15,155 nt of DNA, from the NCBI GenBank assembly GCA_020026285.1, contig JAHHQS010000096.1, positions 1-15,155 on the forward strand. The letters are read 5' to 3'. Position numbers and translations under genes: made by a program. Numbering within the stretch: the stretch's first letter is position 1; every line of letters starts with the position of its first letter. Of the stretch, positions 1 through 7,450 are shown one piece after another. Source of the DNA: Parabacteroides sp. (GTDB lineage Bacteria; Bacteroidota; Bacteroidia; Bacteroidales; Tannerellaceae). A model generated the notes under the pieces. The model made no database searches and had not been told where the DNA came from. It saw nothing but the letters and a program-made list of their open reading frames with translations.

Positions 1-482
1 TTATTAAACTCATAAATAACTTCATAGCCTCTTATGGTTATTAATGTAAAATTTACTTGATTTTGTATATAATTATATCCTTTTACATAGGCAACAAGAG
101 GAAACACCTCAAGATAAAAGGTATGTCCTAACAACCAAAATTTAAAGATACCATACTCAAACATATCGTCTGTTAATGTTTGCGACATCGGCAAAAAAGG
201 ATGTTCTTTATATTTATCTTTAGGAGAAAGAATTATATTATTGAAAGTGTAGAATACATGTGGATTACCAATATCACACCGAACAAAATCTCTTACAAAC
301 TTAAAAACTGGATTATTACCATCACTCGTTTTAAAATGATATTTCTGAAGAAACACTTCATATAGCGAACGCTTAAACTGACAAGTAATTGCTTTAGAAT
401 TAAAGCTTTGTTTTATTTTTACGACGTTTTTTTTGTGATAATATGAGAAATATGTTGAACGGAACTTTTTATAAGATTCAGG
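1..482 (-). pseudogene. Partial minus-strand coding frame, truncated at both ends
   Basis: The minus-strand frame is open from just after the transposase stop (483-485) to the left edge. The stretch below about position 400 reads like real protein, for example DIGNPHVFYTF and KEHPFLPMSQTLTDDMFEYG, rich in aromatic and beta-forming residues. There is no ATG near its beginning; the first in-frame ATG codons are only at 186-188 and 162-164. The most likely reading is the 3' part of a gene whose start was removed when the neighbouring IS inserted or deleted DNA. The exact junction, somewhere in 400-482, is not visible, and the C-terminus lies outside the window. I do not recognise the family. A short gene starting at position 188 cannot be excluded. 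Confidence 0.5.
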
Positions 483-1673
483 TCATAATTGATTTATGAT
501 CAATCCCCAGTTATGGATCGGCTGAGTCCATTTTTTTCTCAATCTCCTTTAACGAAAGATAGACCGTCTTTTTCACCGCATCATCAGAAGGAGAAGAGAG
601 TTTGGATTTAGTGTACTTTCTAATTTTACCGTTGAGATTTTCTATCAGATTAGTGGTATAAATAATCTTTCTAATCTCCATCGGGAACTGAAAGAAAACC
701 GCCAGATCGTCCCAGTTCTTTCTACACGAGAGTATCGCATAAGGATATTTGCCTCCCTATTTTTCTTCAAAACAATCCAATTCGGAGACAGCCATTTCCT
801 TATTTGGAGCATTATAAATTTTCTTTATATCGGCCGTAAACTTCTTTTTATCCTTGTATATGACATATTTACAAGAGTTCCTGATCTGATGAACGACGCA
901 TATCTGGGTAGAAGATTCAGGAAAAACAGAGCGTATGGTCTCCTTGAATCCATTCAGGTTATCTGTGCAGGTAATGAGTATATCTTGTACTCCACGGGCT
1001 TTTAAATCTGTTAAGACTCCTATCCAGAAAGCGGAACTCTCGGATTTACCAACCCACATGCCAAGGACTTCCTTTTTACCGTTCTGCTTCAAACTGACAC
1101 ACAAATAGATTGTCTTATTAATAATCTTTCCGTTGTCACGGACCTTGAAAACAATGCCGTCCATCTAGACAATCAGATAGATCGGATTAAGCGGACGATT
1201 TTGCCATTCTAAGGCAGCTTGGTTGACTTTATTGGTAATAAAGGATATAGCTGATGTAGATAGCTCTATTTCATAGATTTCACGCATCTCCTCCTCTATA
1301 TAGGAAAGGCTCATGCCCTTGGCGTATAAAGAGATAACAAGTCTCTCAATTGAAAGACCACGACTCTCATGTTTGGGCACAGCAATAAGCTCAAACTTTC
1401 CGTTGCGGTCACGAGGTACAGATATGACTGATTGCCCGTGTTCTGTTTGGATCTTCTTTGGATAACTTCCGTTGCGTGAGTTACCGCTGTTATTTCCAAT
1501 TATAGAGCTCTTCTCATATCCTAAGTGAACATCCATCTCTCCTTCAAGCTTCTTTTCCAAAACTTGGGCATGAAGCTTTTTAGGAACTGGCTGACGTCAG
1601 CTTTAGTTTTGAACTGGCTCAGAAAATCTTTACTTAATACCTCATCAGGCACTACTTTTGTTTTTGGTGACAT
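483..1673 (-). pseudogene. IS256-family transposase, broken by two frameshifts and two nonsense codons
   Basis: Joining the frames gives about 397 codons, the normal length for IS256-family transposases, with all three DDE regions: IYLIV*MDGI (first Asp), LITCTDNLNGF (second Asp) and [11 protein letters not shown] (Glu). The ATG at 1671-1673 opens MSPKTKVVPDEVL. The reading frame is broken in four places: a one-base loss in an A-run near 1577-1581, TAG for an expected Trp just after PIYLIV (about 1165), TAG for an expected Trp after DCFEEK (about 757), and an extra base in the T7 run at 531-537. After the last correction the frame ends at the stop 483-485 with [11 protein letters not shown]. 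The element cannot make its own transposase. Both nonsense codons are G-to-A changes from TGG on the coding strand. Confidence 0.85.
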
Positions 1674-1706
1674 GATTTTGCGCTTTTTACAAATTTAACA
1701 ATAAAG

Positions 1707-1736
1707 AAAAACGAGACTCTTTCGAATCCCGTTTTT
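1707..1736 (-). terminator. Hairpin inside the IS right end, terminator-like on the minus strand
   Basis: The arms AAAAACG and CGTTTTT enclose a further partly paired stem. Read as minus-strand RNA, the two inner mismatches become G-U pairs, giving a continuous stem followed by a U-run. It lies between the transposase start and the IS end. There it could stop transcription entering the IS from the upstream minus-strand operon (1807-4142) and so act as that operon's terminator. Inferred from sequence only. Confidence 0.5.
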
Positions 1737-1740
1737 ATCG

Positions 1741-1762
1741 TTTATACAAAATATTTTATAGT
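1741..1762. repeat. Candidate IS terminal repeat (right end)
   Basis: This 22-bp AT-rich sequence differs at one base from 5403-5424, and its complement matches 15 of 15 bases at 5385-5399. Position and copy number fit a terminal inverted repeat of the IS256-type element. Confidence 0.6.
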
Positions 1763-1806
1763 GCCTAAATATATTTTTAGAACAAGAAACACTAATAAAA
1801 ATCATA

Positions 1807-2664
1807 TTACAATTCTGGCTGACCTTTATATAACTTTATCTGTACAGAATCTATTTTATCTGCATTAAAGAATGATGAATTATTAAAAGTCTTAGATTGA
1901 ATCTCAACAGGTTTATATTTGTCTCTTAACAACCGGAACTCCCTATATATTGAATCTTGAGAATTTGATATCTTTTTTAACGGGGTAACTAAGTCTTCTT
2001 TCTTTTCAATTTTTATATTTCTTGCTAAAGAAACAACAGCAATCGCCATTATCAAAGCAATTGCTAACTCCCAAAAATGTTTCTCTATTCTTTCCCAAAC
2101 AGAAAACCATAATGACAAAAGCAATGCATAACCTCCATCTCTATAATAATGATAGCTCTGTTTTATTCTTCTAAACTGAATAATCCAAATTGGATAATTA
2201 TTTGCATGATTTACATGACTCACATAATCATTAAAGAATTCGTCAATTTCATATTTCATCTGCAAAAGTCTAGCTTTATGGGCTGTTATAGGCACATAAT
2301 GAGAACTAGAATATTGATTATTATAGTCCTCCCAATTTGTAATTTCACCATAATATCTATCAAGGACATCACTAAGTTCTGCAATCTGCAAATCTAATGA
2401 TTTTCGAACTCCTTTGTCTATTCCCTTAATATCAATACTCACATGTTCATACCAACTTACGACTTTCTTAAATGAACTTTTACCAAAAGCCACTTTATGG
2501 AAAAATATAGCAACACGACCTTTAACAGCCTTAATTTGCTCAATATAATAATCCTTTATAACTCTTGTTCTTGTATCCTTAATTGAATAAAAATGAGTAA
2601 TAAAAAAACCGAAAACTATTGATACGACAATTCCTGTAAAAGTAAGAATATCAGCTATTTTCAT
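1807..2664 (-). CDS. Two-pass membrane protein, third gene of the ATPase/STAS operon
   Basis: A 285-residue protein of unrecognised family. A hydrophobic segment at residues 5-24 (ILTFTGIVVSIVFGFFI) could be an N-terminal membrane anchor, and a second lies at about 198-214 (ELAIALIMAIAVVSLA). The region between them, about 170 residues, is charged, probably helical, and rich in Tyr/His/Trp. The C-terminal 70 residues after the second segment are hydrophilic. Its start overlaps the end of the DUF4325 gene by 14 bp, so the two are almost certainly translationally coupled. The order of ATPase sensor, STAS-like partner and membrane protein suggests, as inference, that this is the membrane-acting output of the module. 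An alternative is a structural membrane tether for the two soluble partners. Confidence 0.85.
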   Translation of the reverse strand: MKIADILTFTGIVVSIVFGFFITHFYSIKDTRTRVIKDYYIEQIKAVKGRVAIFFHKVAFGKSSFKKVVSWYEHVSIDIKGIDKGVRKSLDLQIAELSDVLDRYYGEITNWEDYNNQYSSSHYVPITAHKARLLQMKYEIDEFFNDYVSHVNHANNYPIWIIQFRRIKQSYHYYRDGGYALLLSLWFSVWERIEKHFWELAIALIMAIAVVSLARNIKIEKKEDLVTPLKKISNSQDSIYREFRLLRDKYKPVEIQSKTFNNSSFFNADKIDSVQIKLYKGQPEL

Positions 2665-3097
2665 GAATGTGCTTTGTCTTTAAAACTCCCTCATCATCAA
2701 TATAATAAATATCAGTATCTACCCCAGGGGAATGCATTACTATATTCTTATTTATTCTTCTTTGTTCCCATTGTAAATATGTTTCCTCTTTTACCTGTTT
2801 TACTCTTCGTTTATACATAACTGTGTTAAAATCCAGGAATTCAGATACTATTTTAAGAGTAAAATCAAAGACTAACTCTCCAATAGCTTCATCAAGAAAA
2901 GAAGAAGGATATCCTGAAACTCCATCCAATTCCAACATAAGCATTTTCCTATCTTTAACTGCCTGTGCAAATTCACAATTCAACTTTTCTATGTAAAACG
3001 CCTCACCTGAAGTTGAATCACCGATCCTATCTTGCCTAATATATCTCGGTCCAGGATTCTCTGTAAAATCCAGTACCCTAATCTTAATACATTTCAT
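2651..3097 (-). CDS. DUF4325 (STAS-like) protein
   Basis: A 148-residue protein with the hallmarks I associate with DUF4325, a STAS-like domain: an N-terminal strand IRVLDFTENPGPRY (6-19), a SGEAFY motif (30-35), then a strand and loop LELDGVSGYPSSFLDEAIGE (55-74) including the conserved SGYPSSFLDEA. The loop sits where STAS domains carry their phospho-acceptor serine, so the two adjacent serines (65-66) are plausible phosphorylation or binding sites; this is inference from the fold. It lies one base downstream of the GHKL ATPase gene and overlaps the membrane-protein gene. That is the expected geometry for an anti-sigma-factor/antagonist type partner-switching pair, though here the partner is a defence-like module rather than a sigma factor. 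Confidence 0.85.
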   Translation of the reverse strand: MKCIKIRVLDFTENPGPRYIRQDRIGDSTSGEAFYIEKLNCEFAQAVKDRKMLMLELDGVSGYPSSFLDEAIGELVFDFTLKIVSEFLDFNTVMYKRRVKQVKEETYLQWEQRRINKNIVMHSPGVDTDIYYIDDEGVLKTKHIHENS

Positions 3098-3098
3098 A

Positions 3099-4142
3099 TT
3101 ATAGTGAATTAAACCATTTATTATAATTATCCGACGAGACTGTCCATGAAAACAGAACTCCTTTAAAACTTCTATCTAAAGAGATTGATTTTGTTTTTTC
3201 AAAATCCAATAATACTTTATTTGTCAAAACCTGAAGGTTTGAAATAAATCCATCTTCAAAAGATTCGTATATTATAGGCAAACCTTTATGTCTGTTTATC
3301 TCCCCAGTTATTGATTGATATAACTTCAAAAAGACATCTCTAAGCACATCCGAATCATCTTTTTTAAATAAAAAGTCCTTAAACTTATCGGATTTTTTTT
3401 TCCGTAGTGTCGTAAGAATTCCAAGACCTGTGTCTGTTAAAATATAATGTAATTTATCTTCCTCTACAGAAATTGAAACCAACCAATTCTTTTCCACAGT
3501 ATGAAGATTAGCATGCTCAACCGAATTTGCATTAATCTCACACATATTATCATAAACAGGAGGATAGACTGTTGGATGACCTAGAATGTGAGCCATTGAC
3601 TCGCGAACAGACTTTCCTATTCTATTACTGTCTACACAATCTTTTCCAACCATATAAATTTGGTTCCCTTTTCGGCAATTCTCGGGTTTTTTGATATTTG
3701 TTTTCACAATATCTAAAAAGCCAGAATCAACAATATATTGTTTACTTTTTTGATCCTTAGGATATGTACCCCAATATCTTATATTCCTATAAGATAATTT
3801 ATTCAATGCAGACAACAACAAAGAAATAGCATACATATCTATAGAAACAACATTGTCTAAATTAACTTTTAAGAAATTTATTTTGTATTTTTTGCAAGCC
3901 CTTTCTATTTCTTGTAAAAACTTAATCAATCCATTAATATTACTTATACTGAAAACTGAAGGTGCAATAGCTTCATATACTCTGGGGCCTAGGCTTCTGT
4001 TTTTGGCATTATGCCCTAATTTACTTCTCCTACGGTTTCTCCGTCTTTTATTGAGTTTTTTCTCAATATTTTTACGACGCCGTATTTTACGCATATTAGA
4101 CCATTGTTCAAGACGAATATGAATTATCTGATGTCTTTTCAT
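3099..4142 (-). CDS. STAS-GHKL ATPase protein with basic N-terminal tail
   Basis: A 347-residue protein in three parts. Residues 17-50 are extremely basic (runs such as KKLNKRRRNRRR), a probable nucleic-acid- or ribosome-binding tail. Residues 60-150 look STAS-like, with strand INFLKVNLDNVVSIDMYA followed by helix AISLLLSALNKLS. Residues 180-333 carry GHKL (HATPase) motifs: N-box EINANSVEHA (202-211), G1 box DTGLGI (237-242), a G2-like HKGLPII (285-291) and a final GVLFSW strand (328-333). The N-box Glu/Asn and the G1 Asp are present, so ATP binding is likely. The ATG at 4142 is preceded by an AGAAAGAA stretch. An internal Met at residue 17 would still keep the basic tail. It is the first gene of the operon. 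Role inferred: ATP-dependent sensing or kinase-like control of the DUF4325 partner. Confidence 0.85.
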   Translation of the reverse strand: MKRHQIIHIRLEQWSNMRKIRRRKNIEKKLNKRRRNRRRSKLGHNAKNRSLGPRVYEAIAPSVFSISNINGLIKFLQEIERACKKYKINFLKVNLDNVVSIDMYAISLLLSALNKLSYRNIRYWGTYPKDQKSKQYIVDSGFLDIVKTNIKKPENCRKGNQIYMVGKDCVDSNRIGKSVRESMAHILGHPTVYPPVYDNMCEINANSVEHANLHTVEKNWLVSISVEEDKLHYILTDTGLGILTTLRKKKSDKFKDFLFKKDDSDVLRDVFLKLYQSITGEINRHKGLPIIYESFEDGFISNLQVLTNKVLLDFEKTKSISLDRSFKGVLFSWTVSSDNYNKWFNSL

Positions 4143-4263
4143 ATTGATTCTTTCTCATTTGAGTACACTTAACACTTGTTACAGGTAAAATAGTCAAGAA
4201 TATAGATACACATATGCAAAACTTATTTCATCCTTATTTTTTATAAAAATATTAACATGTACG

Positions 4264-4271
4264 CAAATATA
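4264..4271 (-). promoter_or_regulatory. Predicted promoter of the ATPase/STAS/membrane operon
   Basis: On the minus strand this reads TATATTTG, an exact match to the Bacteroidetes -7 pattern TAnnTTTG. An ATTG sequence lies about 21 bp further upstream (4293-4296) at the -33 position. It would leave a leader of roughly 115 nt before the start at 4142. Confidence 0.5.
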
Positions 4272-4380
4272 GAGATAAAATTAAAGTATAACCAATTTTT
4301 CAACTTGCTTTTCTCATAAAAACACAAACTCAACAAGAACGCTTTACCCAAGACCATACATACGCCTTTGTACAAACAAA

Positions 4381-4419
4381 TAAGATCCCCGCTAATCATA
4401 TTGATTAACAGGGATCTTA
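4381..4419. terminator. Long perfect-armed hairpin in the gene-poor region
   Basis: The arms TAAGATCCC and GGGATCTTA (9 of 9 paired) enclose, after one mismatch, a second stem GCTAATCA / TGATTAAC paired in 7 of 8 positions with a 3-nt loop. This makes about 18 stem pairs in total. On the minus strand it is followed by a TTTGTTTG run, so it could be a terminator in that direction. No intact gene ends close by, so it may be a leftover terminator of a lost gene or a structured element. Confidence 0.5.
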
Positions 4420-4610
4420 CACTAATTCTTTGTCAATTTTCTCAATTAATATTCTTTCATATGAATGGTTCAAAATTAGTTAATTCCCAACGATTTTTGG
4501 AAAAATGTATCTAATATCTTTCTCAATATCTCATCCGTGAATCTTTCCCACTAATTATTTCGGCACGAAGAAAGATACATTCATTCATATACATACACCT
4601 AAGTCAATAG

Positions 4611-4651
4611 AGTTTAAAATACATGTATATATATATGGGGAATTTTAAACT
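4611..4651. repeat. Inverted repeat, 10-bp arms
   Basis: AGTTTAAAAT (4611-4620) pairs perfectly with ATTTTAAACT (4642-4651) across a 21-nt AT/TA-repeat spacer. It lies at the 3' end of the broken minus-strand frame 4645-4797. A weak hairpin or terminator relic is possible, but its AT-only composition makes chance likely. Confidence 0.3.
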
Positions 4652-4797
4652 TTAAACTTACAATAAGTCAGAGTAGGACCGAAGTCTGCTCTGGGACAGG
4701 TTGGCTTAGCCCTTTTTTCTCCTTGCTGAGTTTTCTCCTTTTCATAACTTACAAGAGTGTCATCCGTTTTGTTGTGCTTCACCTTTGGCTTAAGTCT
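4645..4797 (-). pseudogene. Orphan C-terminal coding fragment (about 50 codons)
   Basis: A minus-strand frame with protein-like composition (VKHNKTDDTLVSYEKEK, then KPTCPRADFGPTLTY) ends at TAA 4645-4647. It is preceded in frame by a TAA at 4798-4800, with no ATG in the open part. This reads as the last part of a protein whose upstream portion has been replaced by unrelated AT-rich DNA. I do not recognise the family. It is more GC-rich than its surroundings, which supports a real coding relic. Confidence 0.4.
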
Positions 4798-4860
4798 TTA
4801 TATCTTGATAAGATAATTTTCGAAATTATAAAAAATTATGATAGTATTATAGCTAAATGA

Positions 4861-5124
4861 AATGAATTTGACTTCAGAAAACATGATACTGAAATTTTTA
4901 ATAAACTTATGTCATTTGCTTCAGAGGAAGAGCCTATTAACGTTATAGCAGATTTTCTTTTCTTTGGACGATTCTTTCGTCGGTATGAGAAGTGTTGGGA
5001 TTATATACAAAGTTTTCAAGACTATCCTCAAAATAGATTTATAAACAAGCATCTTAATGAGAACTTTATGAGATTATTAAAAGCATTAGATAAATTTAAA
5101 TTATTATCTTGTAAGACATTGTAA
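4861..5124 (+). pseudogene. Gene fragment (71-87 codons) of unknown family
   Basis: The plus-strand frame is open from the in-frame TGA at 4858-4860 to TAA at 5122-5124. Codons before the ATG at 4909 (FRKHDTEIFNKL) also look coding, so the apparent start may be an internal Met of a longer ancestral protein. The sequence includes FLFFGRFFRRYEKCWDYIQ and a C-terminal helix MRLLKALDKFKLL. It is followed 26 bp later by another fragment in a different frame, which suggests a decayed gene cluster. A complete small protein starting at 4909 is possible. Confidence 0.4.
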
Positions 5125-5150
5125 TGTCTATAATACGCAGTATTTGAGTT

Positions 5151-5391
5151 ATGAGGAGTCAGAAAAAATACACGTCTGAACAATTAAAAGAAATATGGAT
5201 GTCTCAGAAGTATCGAAAGCGAGTAATTCCATATCCTGATAATGATACATCGGAAAATATTCGTAAATATCAACGATACGATTGATAAAGAAAAAATAGA
5301 TATTGTTATGTTTTCGGATAATGTAATTAATGCTTATAGAAATTTTAGGGATGATATAAAACGAGAGTTGTTTATTAGACCGACACTATAA
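5151..5391 (+). pseudogene. Frameshifted gene remnant cut by an IS end
   Basis: Frame A starts at ATG 5151 (MRSQKKYTSEQLKEIW ... PDNDTSENIRKY) and stops at 5283-5285. A second frame, open from 5242, continues as INDTIDKEKIDIVMFSDNV ... RDDIKRELFIRPTL and stops at 5389-5391. Joining them near 5268 gives one continuous, compositionally uniform protein of about 80 residues. This points to a single frameshift in one gene rather than two overlapping genes. The final stop codon lies inside the IS-end sequence (5385-5399), so the original C-terminus was removed by an insertion. Family not recognised. Confidence 0.45.
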
Positions 5392-5424
5392 AATATTTTT
5401 CATTTACACAAAATATTTTATAGT
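5385..5424. mobile_element. Two IS terminal repeats back to back (solo IS remnant)
   Basis: Positions 5403-5424 match the IS right end at 1741-1762 in 21 of 22 bases. Positions 5385-5399 (ACTATAAAATATTTT) match the complement of that repeat in 15 of 15 bases. Together they form left and right ends with essentially no interior, as if an IS of this family inserted and then lost its middle. The unit is also a symmetrical AT-only hairpin 31 bp beyond the stop of the 664-residue gene, so it could weakly help end that minus-strand transcript. Confidence 0.5.
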
Positions 5425-5454
5425 ACTGTATTGTTTCATGAAAATCAGCAAGGT

Positions 5455-7449
5455 TTACTGACATAATGGATCATCCTTCGTACCAGCCTTACTCCAGTGA
5501 ATTCCATGGGCTTGTTCCATCAAATCATCAAGGTACTCATAGAGGATTTTAAATGGGAAAGGATATGTCATAAATTCATCCCAACGGCCAAATCCTTGTT
5601 TTAACATTGATGCAATTTCTTCTATATCTGTCTTTATTGTTTCAGGATTATCAGCGTGTAATACGAAGATTCGTCGAGCTCTAGGCATCTTGTCCATTTT
5701 ATCACCTTTCTTAATTTGAATCTTTTCTTTATTCTTTCCACAGACATAGGAATAAGAGATTTTGTTCTGATCATCCAAGCCTTCAGATAACCACATGTGA
5801 AAACCTAAGTAACCTCTTAAGTACAAGTGCATGTTTTTCTTTCGTTTGAACTTTGAGATAGTAACTCCTTCATTGATACATTCTTCATAACCTTCATCTA
5901 TGCGTTTAGCATCCAGTATTGGGATTTCATTTGTATCTATGATCAAATATGTATTATTACCTTTTTTAAGAACTCTGTAGTCCTTAGTCCCTCTTATTTT
6001 TTCAGGATGAGAATATTTTAGGCGATTAGATACAAAGTAATCAAAGTCTTCACCAATTATGCCATTCATGCCGATAGGGGTTATGTTTAACTTGCAATCT
6101 GAGTCAGTAGTCATGGACGCACCATGTACCATACCTGCTCTTAATCGATATTGGATAAACTCCCAATCTTTAATACTTTCTTTTAAGGTCGATGGAATTG
6201 TTCCAGAAACAATGAATTTCTTTACCATTAGTTCCATCAAGATCCTTCGTGTACTTGCCTTTGTTATACTGTCTTTGGAATCATTTTCGTCGTATATCAC
6301 ATGTTGTAAAACGTTGGCACTATTATACATCCTGTCCATAGACTTTGAATAATGAGTCTCTAGCAATTCATCATCTATTGGTTCACATAACTTCACAAGC
6401 AGTTCACCACCTTTACCAGAAACACTGAATCCTATATGTCCTTCCATTAATGTTTTGAATTCATCTTTCAGGTGGCTGATTAATGCCTTTGAACCCTCAG
6501 TCTTGAATGGATCATCAAATATAATGTTGTTGTCCTTTAACTGCTCCTTTATAAGGTTCATTACATAATCTCCGCTTAGATATTCATCATATTTCCACAC
6601 TGGATAATCATGGAAGTTCAGCGTAAGGATGTCTTTATATGCTTCATTGACACTATCTACAACCTGAGTAATTGCGAATAATTTGCCATGCATATACTTT
6701 TCTTGATTAAAGGGCCAATATGGTACAAGAGTGATTGAATTAGCTCTTTTACGCTTTTTGATATATAACTGTTTCAGATTGTAACTGTCAAGTTTCTTAG
6801 AATCGATAATAATGGGTTTTAAAGCTTCCCCAGACCAAAGGCATCCATCAATATACTTGCCTTCATGGAAAACGCAGTTCCTGTGTTTGGCCAGTTCTTT
6901 TGTATTGAAGGGATGAGTAAACGAAGTGGTCTTGGCGGTGAGATTCATATACTCGTTAATTTCCATTTTCAGACAGACCAAATCTTGTTTGCTCTCACGG
7001 ATACCAAAATTCGTATCATCACGAACCAGAAGACTTCCGTCATTGTACATTAATTTTTCATTTCTTTTTTTACCCAATGAGTTGATTGCCAAAGATGCAA
7101 TGATGCGCTTTTGGAGCGTGTCATTGTATAATTCCAAATTGTCAATCTTTGATTTTATCTGTTCATAGCTTCTCAAACTCTCAAGAATATCATTGGCTTT
7201 TTCTTTGGTAGAAAGAATAAAGAATTGGGTAAAAGGGTAACGGTTCTCTATCCAACGCGCCCTGATACCGGTAACGGAAATAGTTGGAACTTTGCCCAAT
7301 TGTTCATAGGCCAGGTTCTTGTAATCCTTATCGTTACTGCTGTAACATACAATAGTATATTTTTCGAAGAAGGCTTTTTTATCCACTACGACATCAAGTC
7401 TATTCGTGGTTAAAGGAAGCTCTAAGAAATTTTCTTCCTGTGTAGTCAT
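5455..7449 (-). CDS. PIWI/Argonaute-like protein (tentative), partner of helicase-nuclease
   Basis: A 664-residue soluble protein, second gene of the operon, starting 1 nt after the helicase stop. I do not recognise it with confidence. Three regions resemble prokaryotic PIWI proteins of the pPIWI-RE type. Residues 158-180 form a strand-rich segment (CLKMEINEYMNLTAKTTSF) like the N-terminal sheet. Residues 378-420 (SANVLQHVIYD ... RRILMELMVKKF) resemble a MID-type stretch. Residues 586-650 have a proline-arginine strand MPRARRIFVLHAD, then a helix IEEIASMLKQGFGRWDEF, then YPFPFKILYEYLDDL. This is the layout that ends PIWI domains (RP-x-strand, helix, small-residue/Pro-rich LP-x-PL helix). I cannot assign a complete DEDX catalytic set; Asp505 in YLIIDTNE is one candidate. 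Length is shorter than typical pPIWI-RE proteins. Alternative: an unrelated sensor or DNA-binding subunit for the helicase. Confidence 0.9.
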   Translation of the reverse strand: MTTQEENFLELPLTTNRLDVVVDKKAFFEKYTIVCYSSNDKDYKNLAYEQLGKVPTISVTGIRARWIENRYPFTQFFILSTKEKANDILESLRSYEQIKSKIDNLELYNDTLQKRIIASLAINSLGKKRNEKLMYNDGSLLVRDDTNFGIRESKQDLVCLKMEINEYMNLTAKTTSFTHPFNTKELAKHRNCVFHEGKYIDGCLWSGEALKPIIIDSKKLDSYNLKQLYIKKRKRANSITLVPYWPFNQEKYMHGKLFAITQVVDSVNEAYKDILTLNFHDYPVWKYDEYLSGDYVMNLIKEQLKDNNIIFDDPFKTEGSKALISHLKDEFKTLMEGHIGFSVSGKGGELLVKLCEPIDDELLETHYSKSMDRMYNSANVLQHVIYDENDSKDSITKASTRRILMELMVKKFIVSGTIPSTLKESIKDWEFIQYRLRAGMVHGASMTTDSDCKLNITPIGMNGIIGEDFDYFVSNRLKYSHPEKIRGTKDYRVLKKGNNTYLIIDTNEIPILDAKRIDEGYEECINEGVTISKFKRKKNMHLYLRGYLGFHMWLSEGLDDQNKISYSYVCGKNKEKIQIKKGDKMDKMPRARRIFVLHADNPETIKTDIEEIASMLKQGFGRWDEFMTYPFPFKILYEYLDDLMEQAHGIHWSKAGTKDDPLCQ

Positions 7450-7450
7450 A

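Larger units (their letters stand above)
483..1762 (-). mobile_element. Degenerate IS256-family insertion sequence
   Basis: The element consists of a broken IS256/Mutator-type transposase (483-1673) and a right end. The right end has a candidate terminal repeat at 1741-1762 (core ACAAAATATTTTATAGT) and a hairpin at 1707-1736. The same terminal sequence occurs again at 5403-5424 with 21 of 22 identical bases, which supports its identity as an IS end. I could not find a matching left terminal repeat in 370-483, so the left end has probably been lost. The element lies about 45 bp beyond the stop of the membrane-protein gene that ends at 1807. Confidence 0.75.

Noticed and set aside
180..365. Plus-strand 61-codon open frame
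   Set aside because: It is the mirror of the more protein-like minus-strand frame that covers the whole 1-482 region; its own composition is Ile/Lys/Phe-rich AT noise.
1165..1167. Possible recoding of TAG as tryptophan
   Set aside because: Other genes here use TGG for Trp and ordinary stops, and the same transposase also has two frameshifts, so decay is the simpler explanation.
757..1560. Two separate transposase-related genes (1165-1560 and 757-1164)
   Set aside because: They are consecutive parts of one transposase split by a TAG codon where a Trp is expected, not two proteins.
4143..5454. CRISPR array, tRNA or rRNA gene in the gene-poor stretch
   Set aside because: No regularly spaced repeats, tRNA-like cloverleaf or rRNA-like sequence was seen on either strand.
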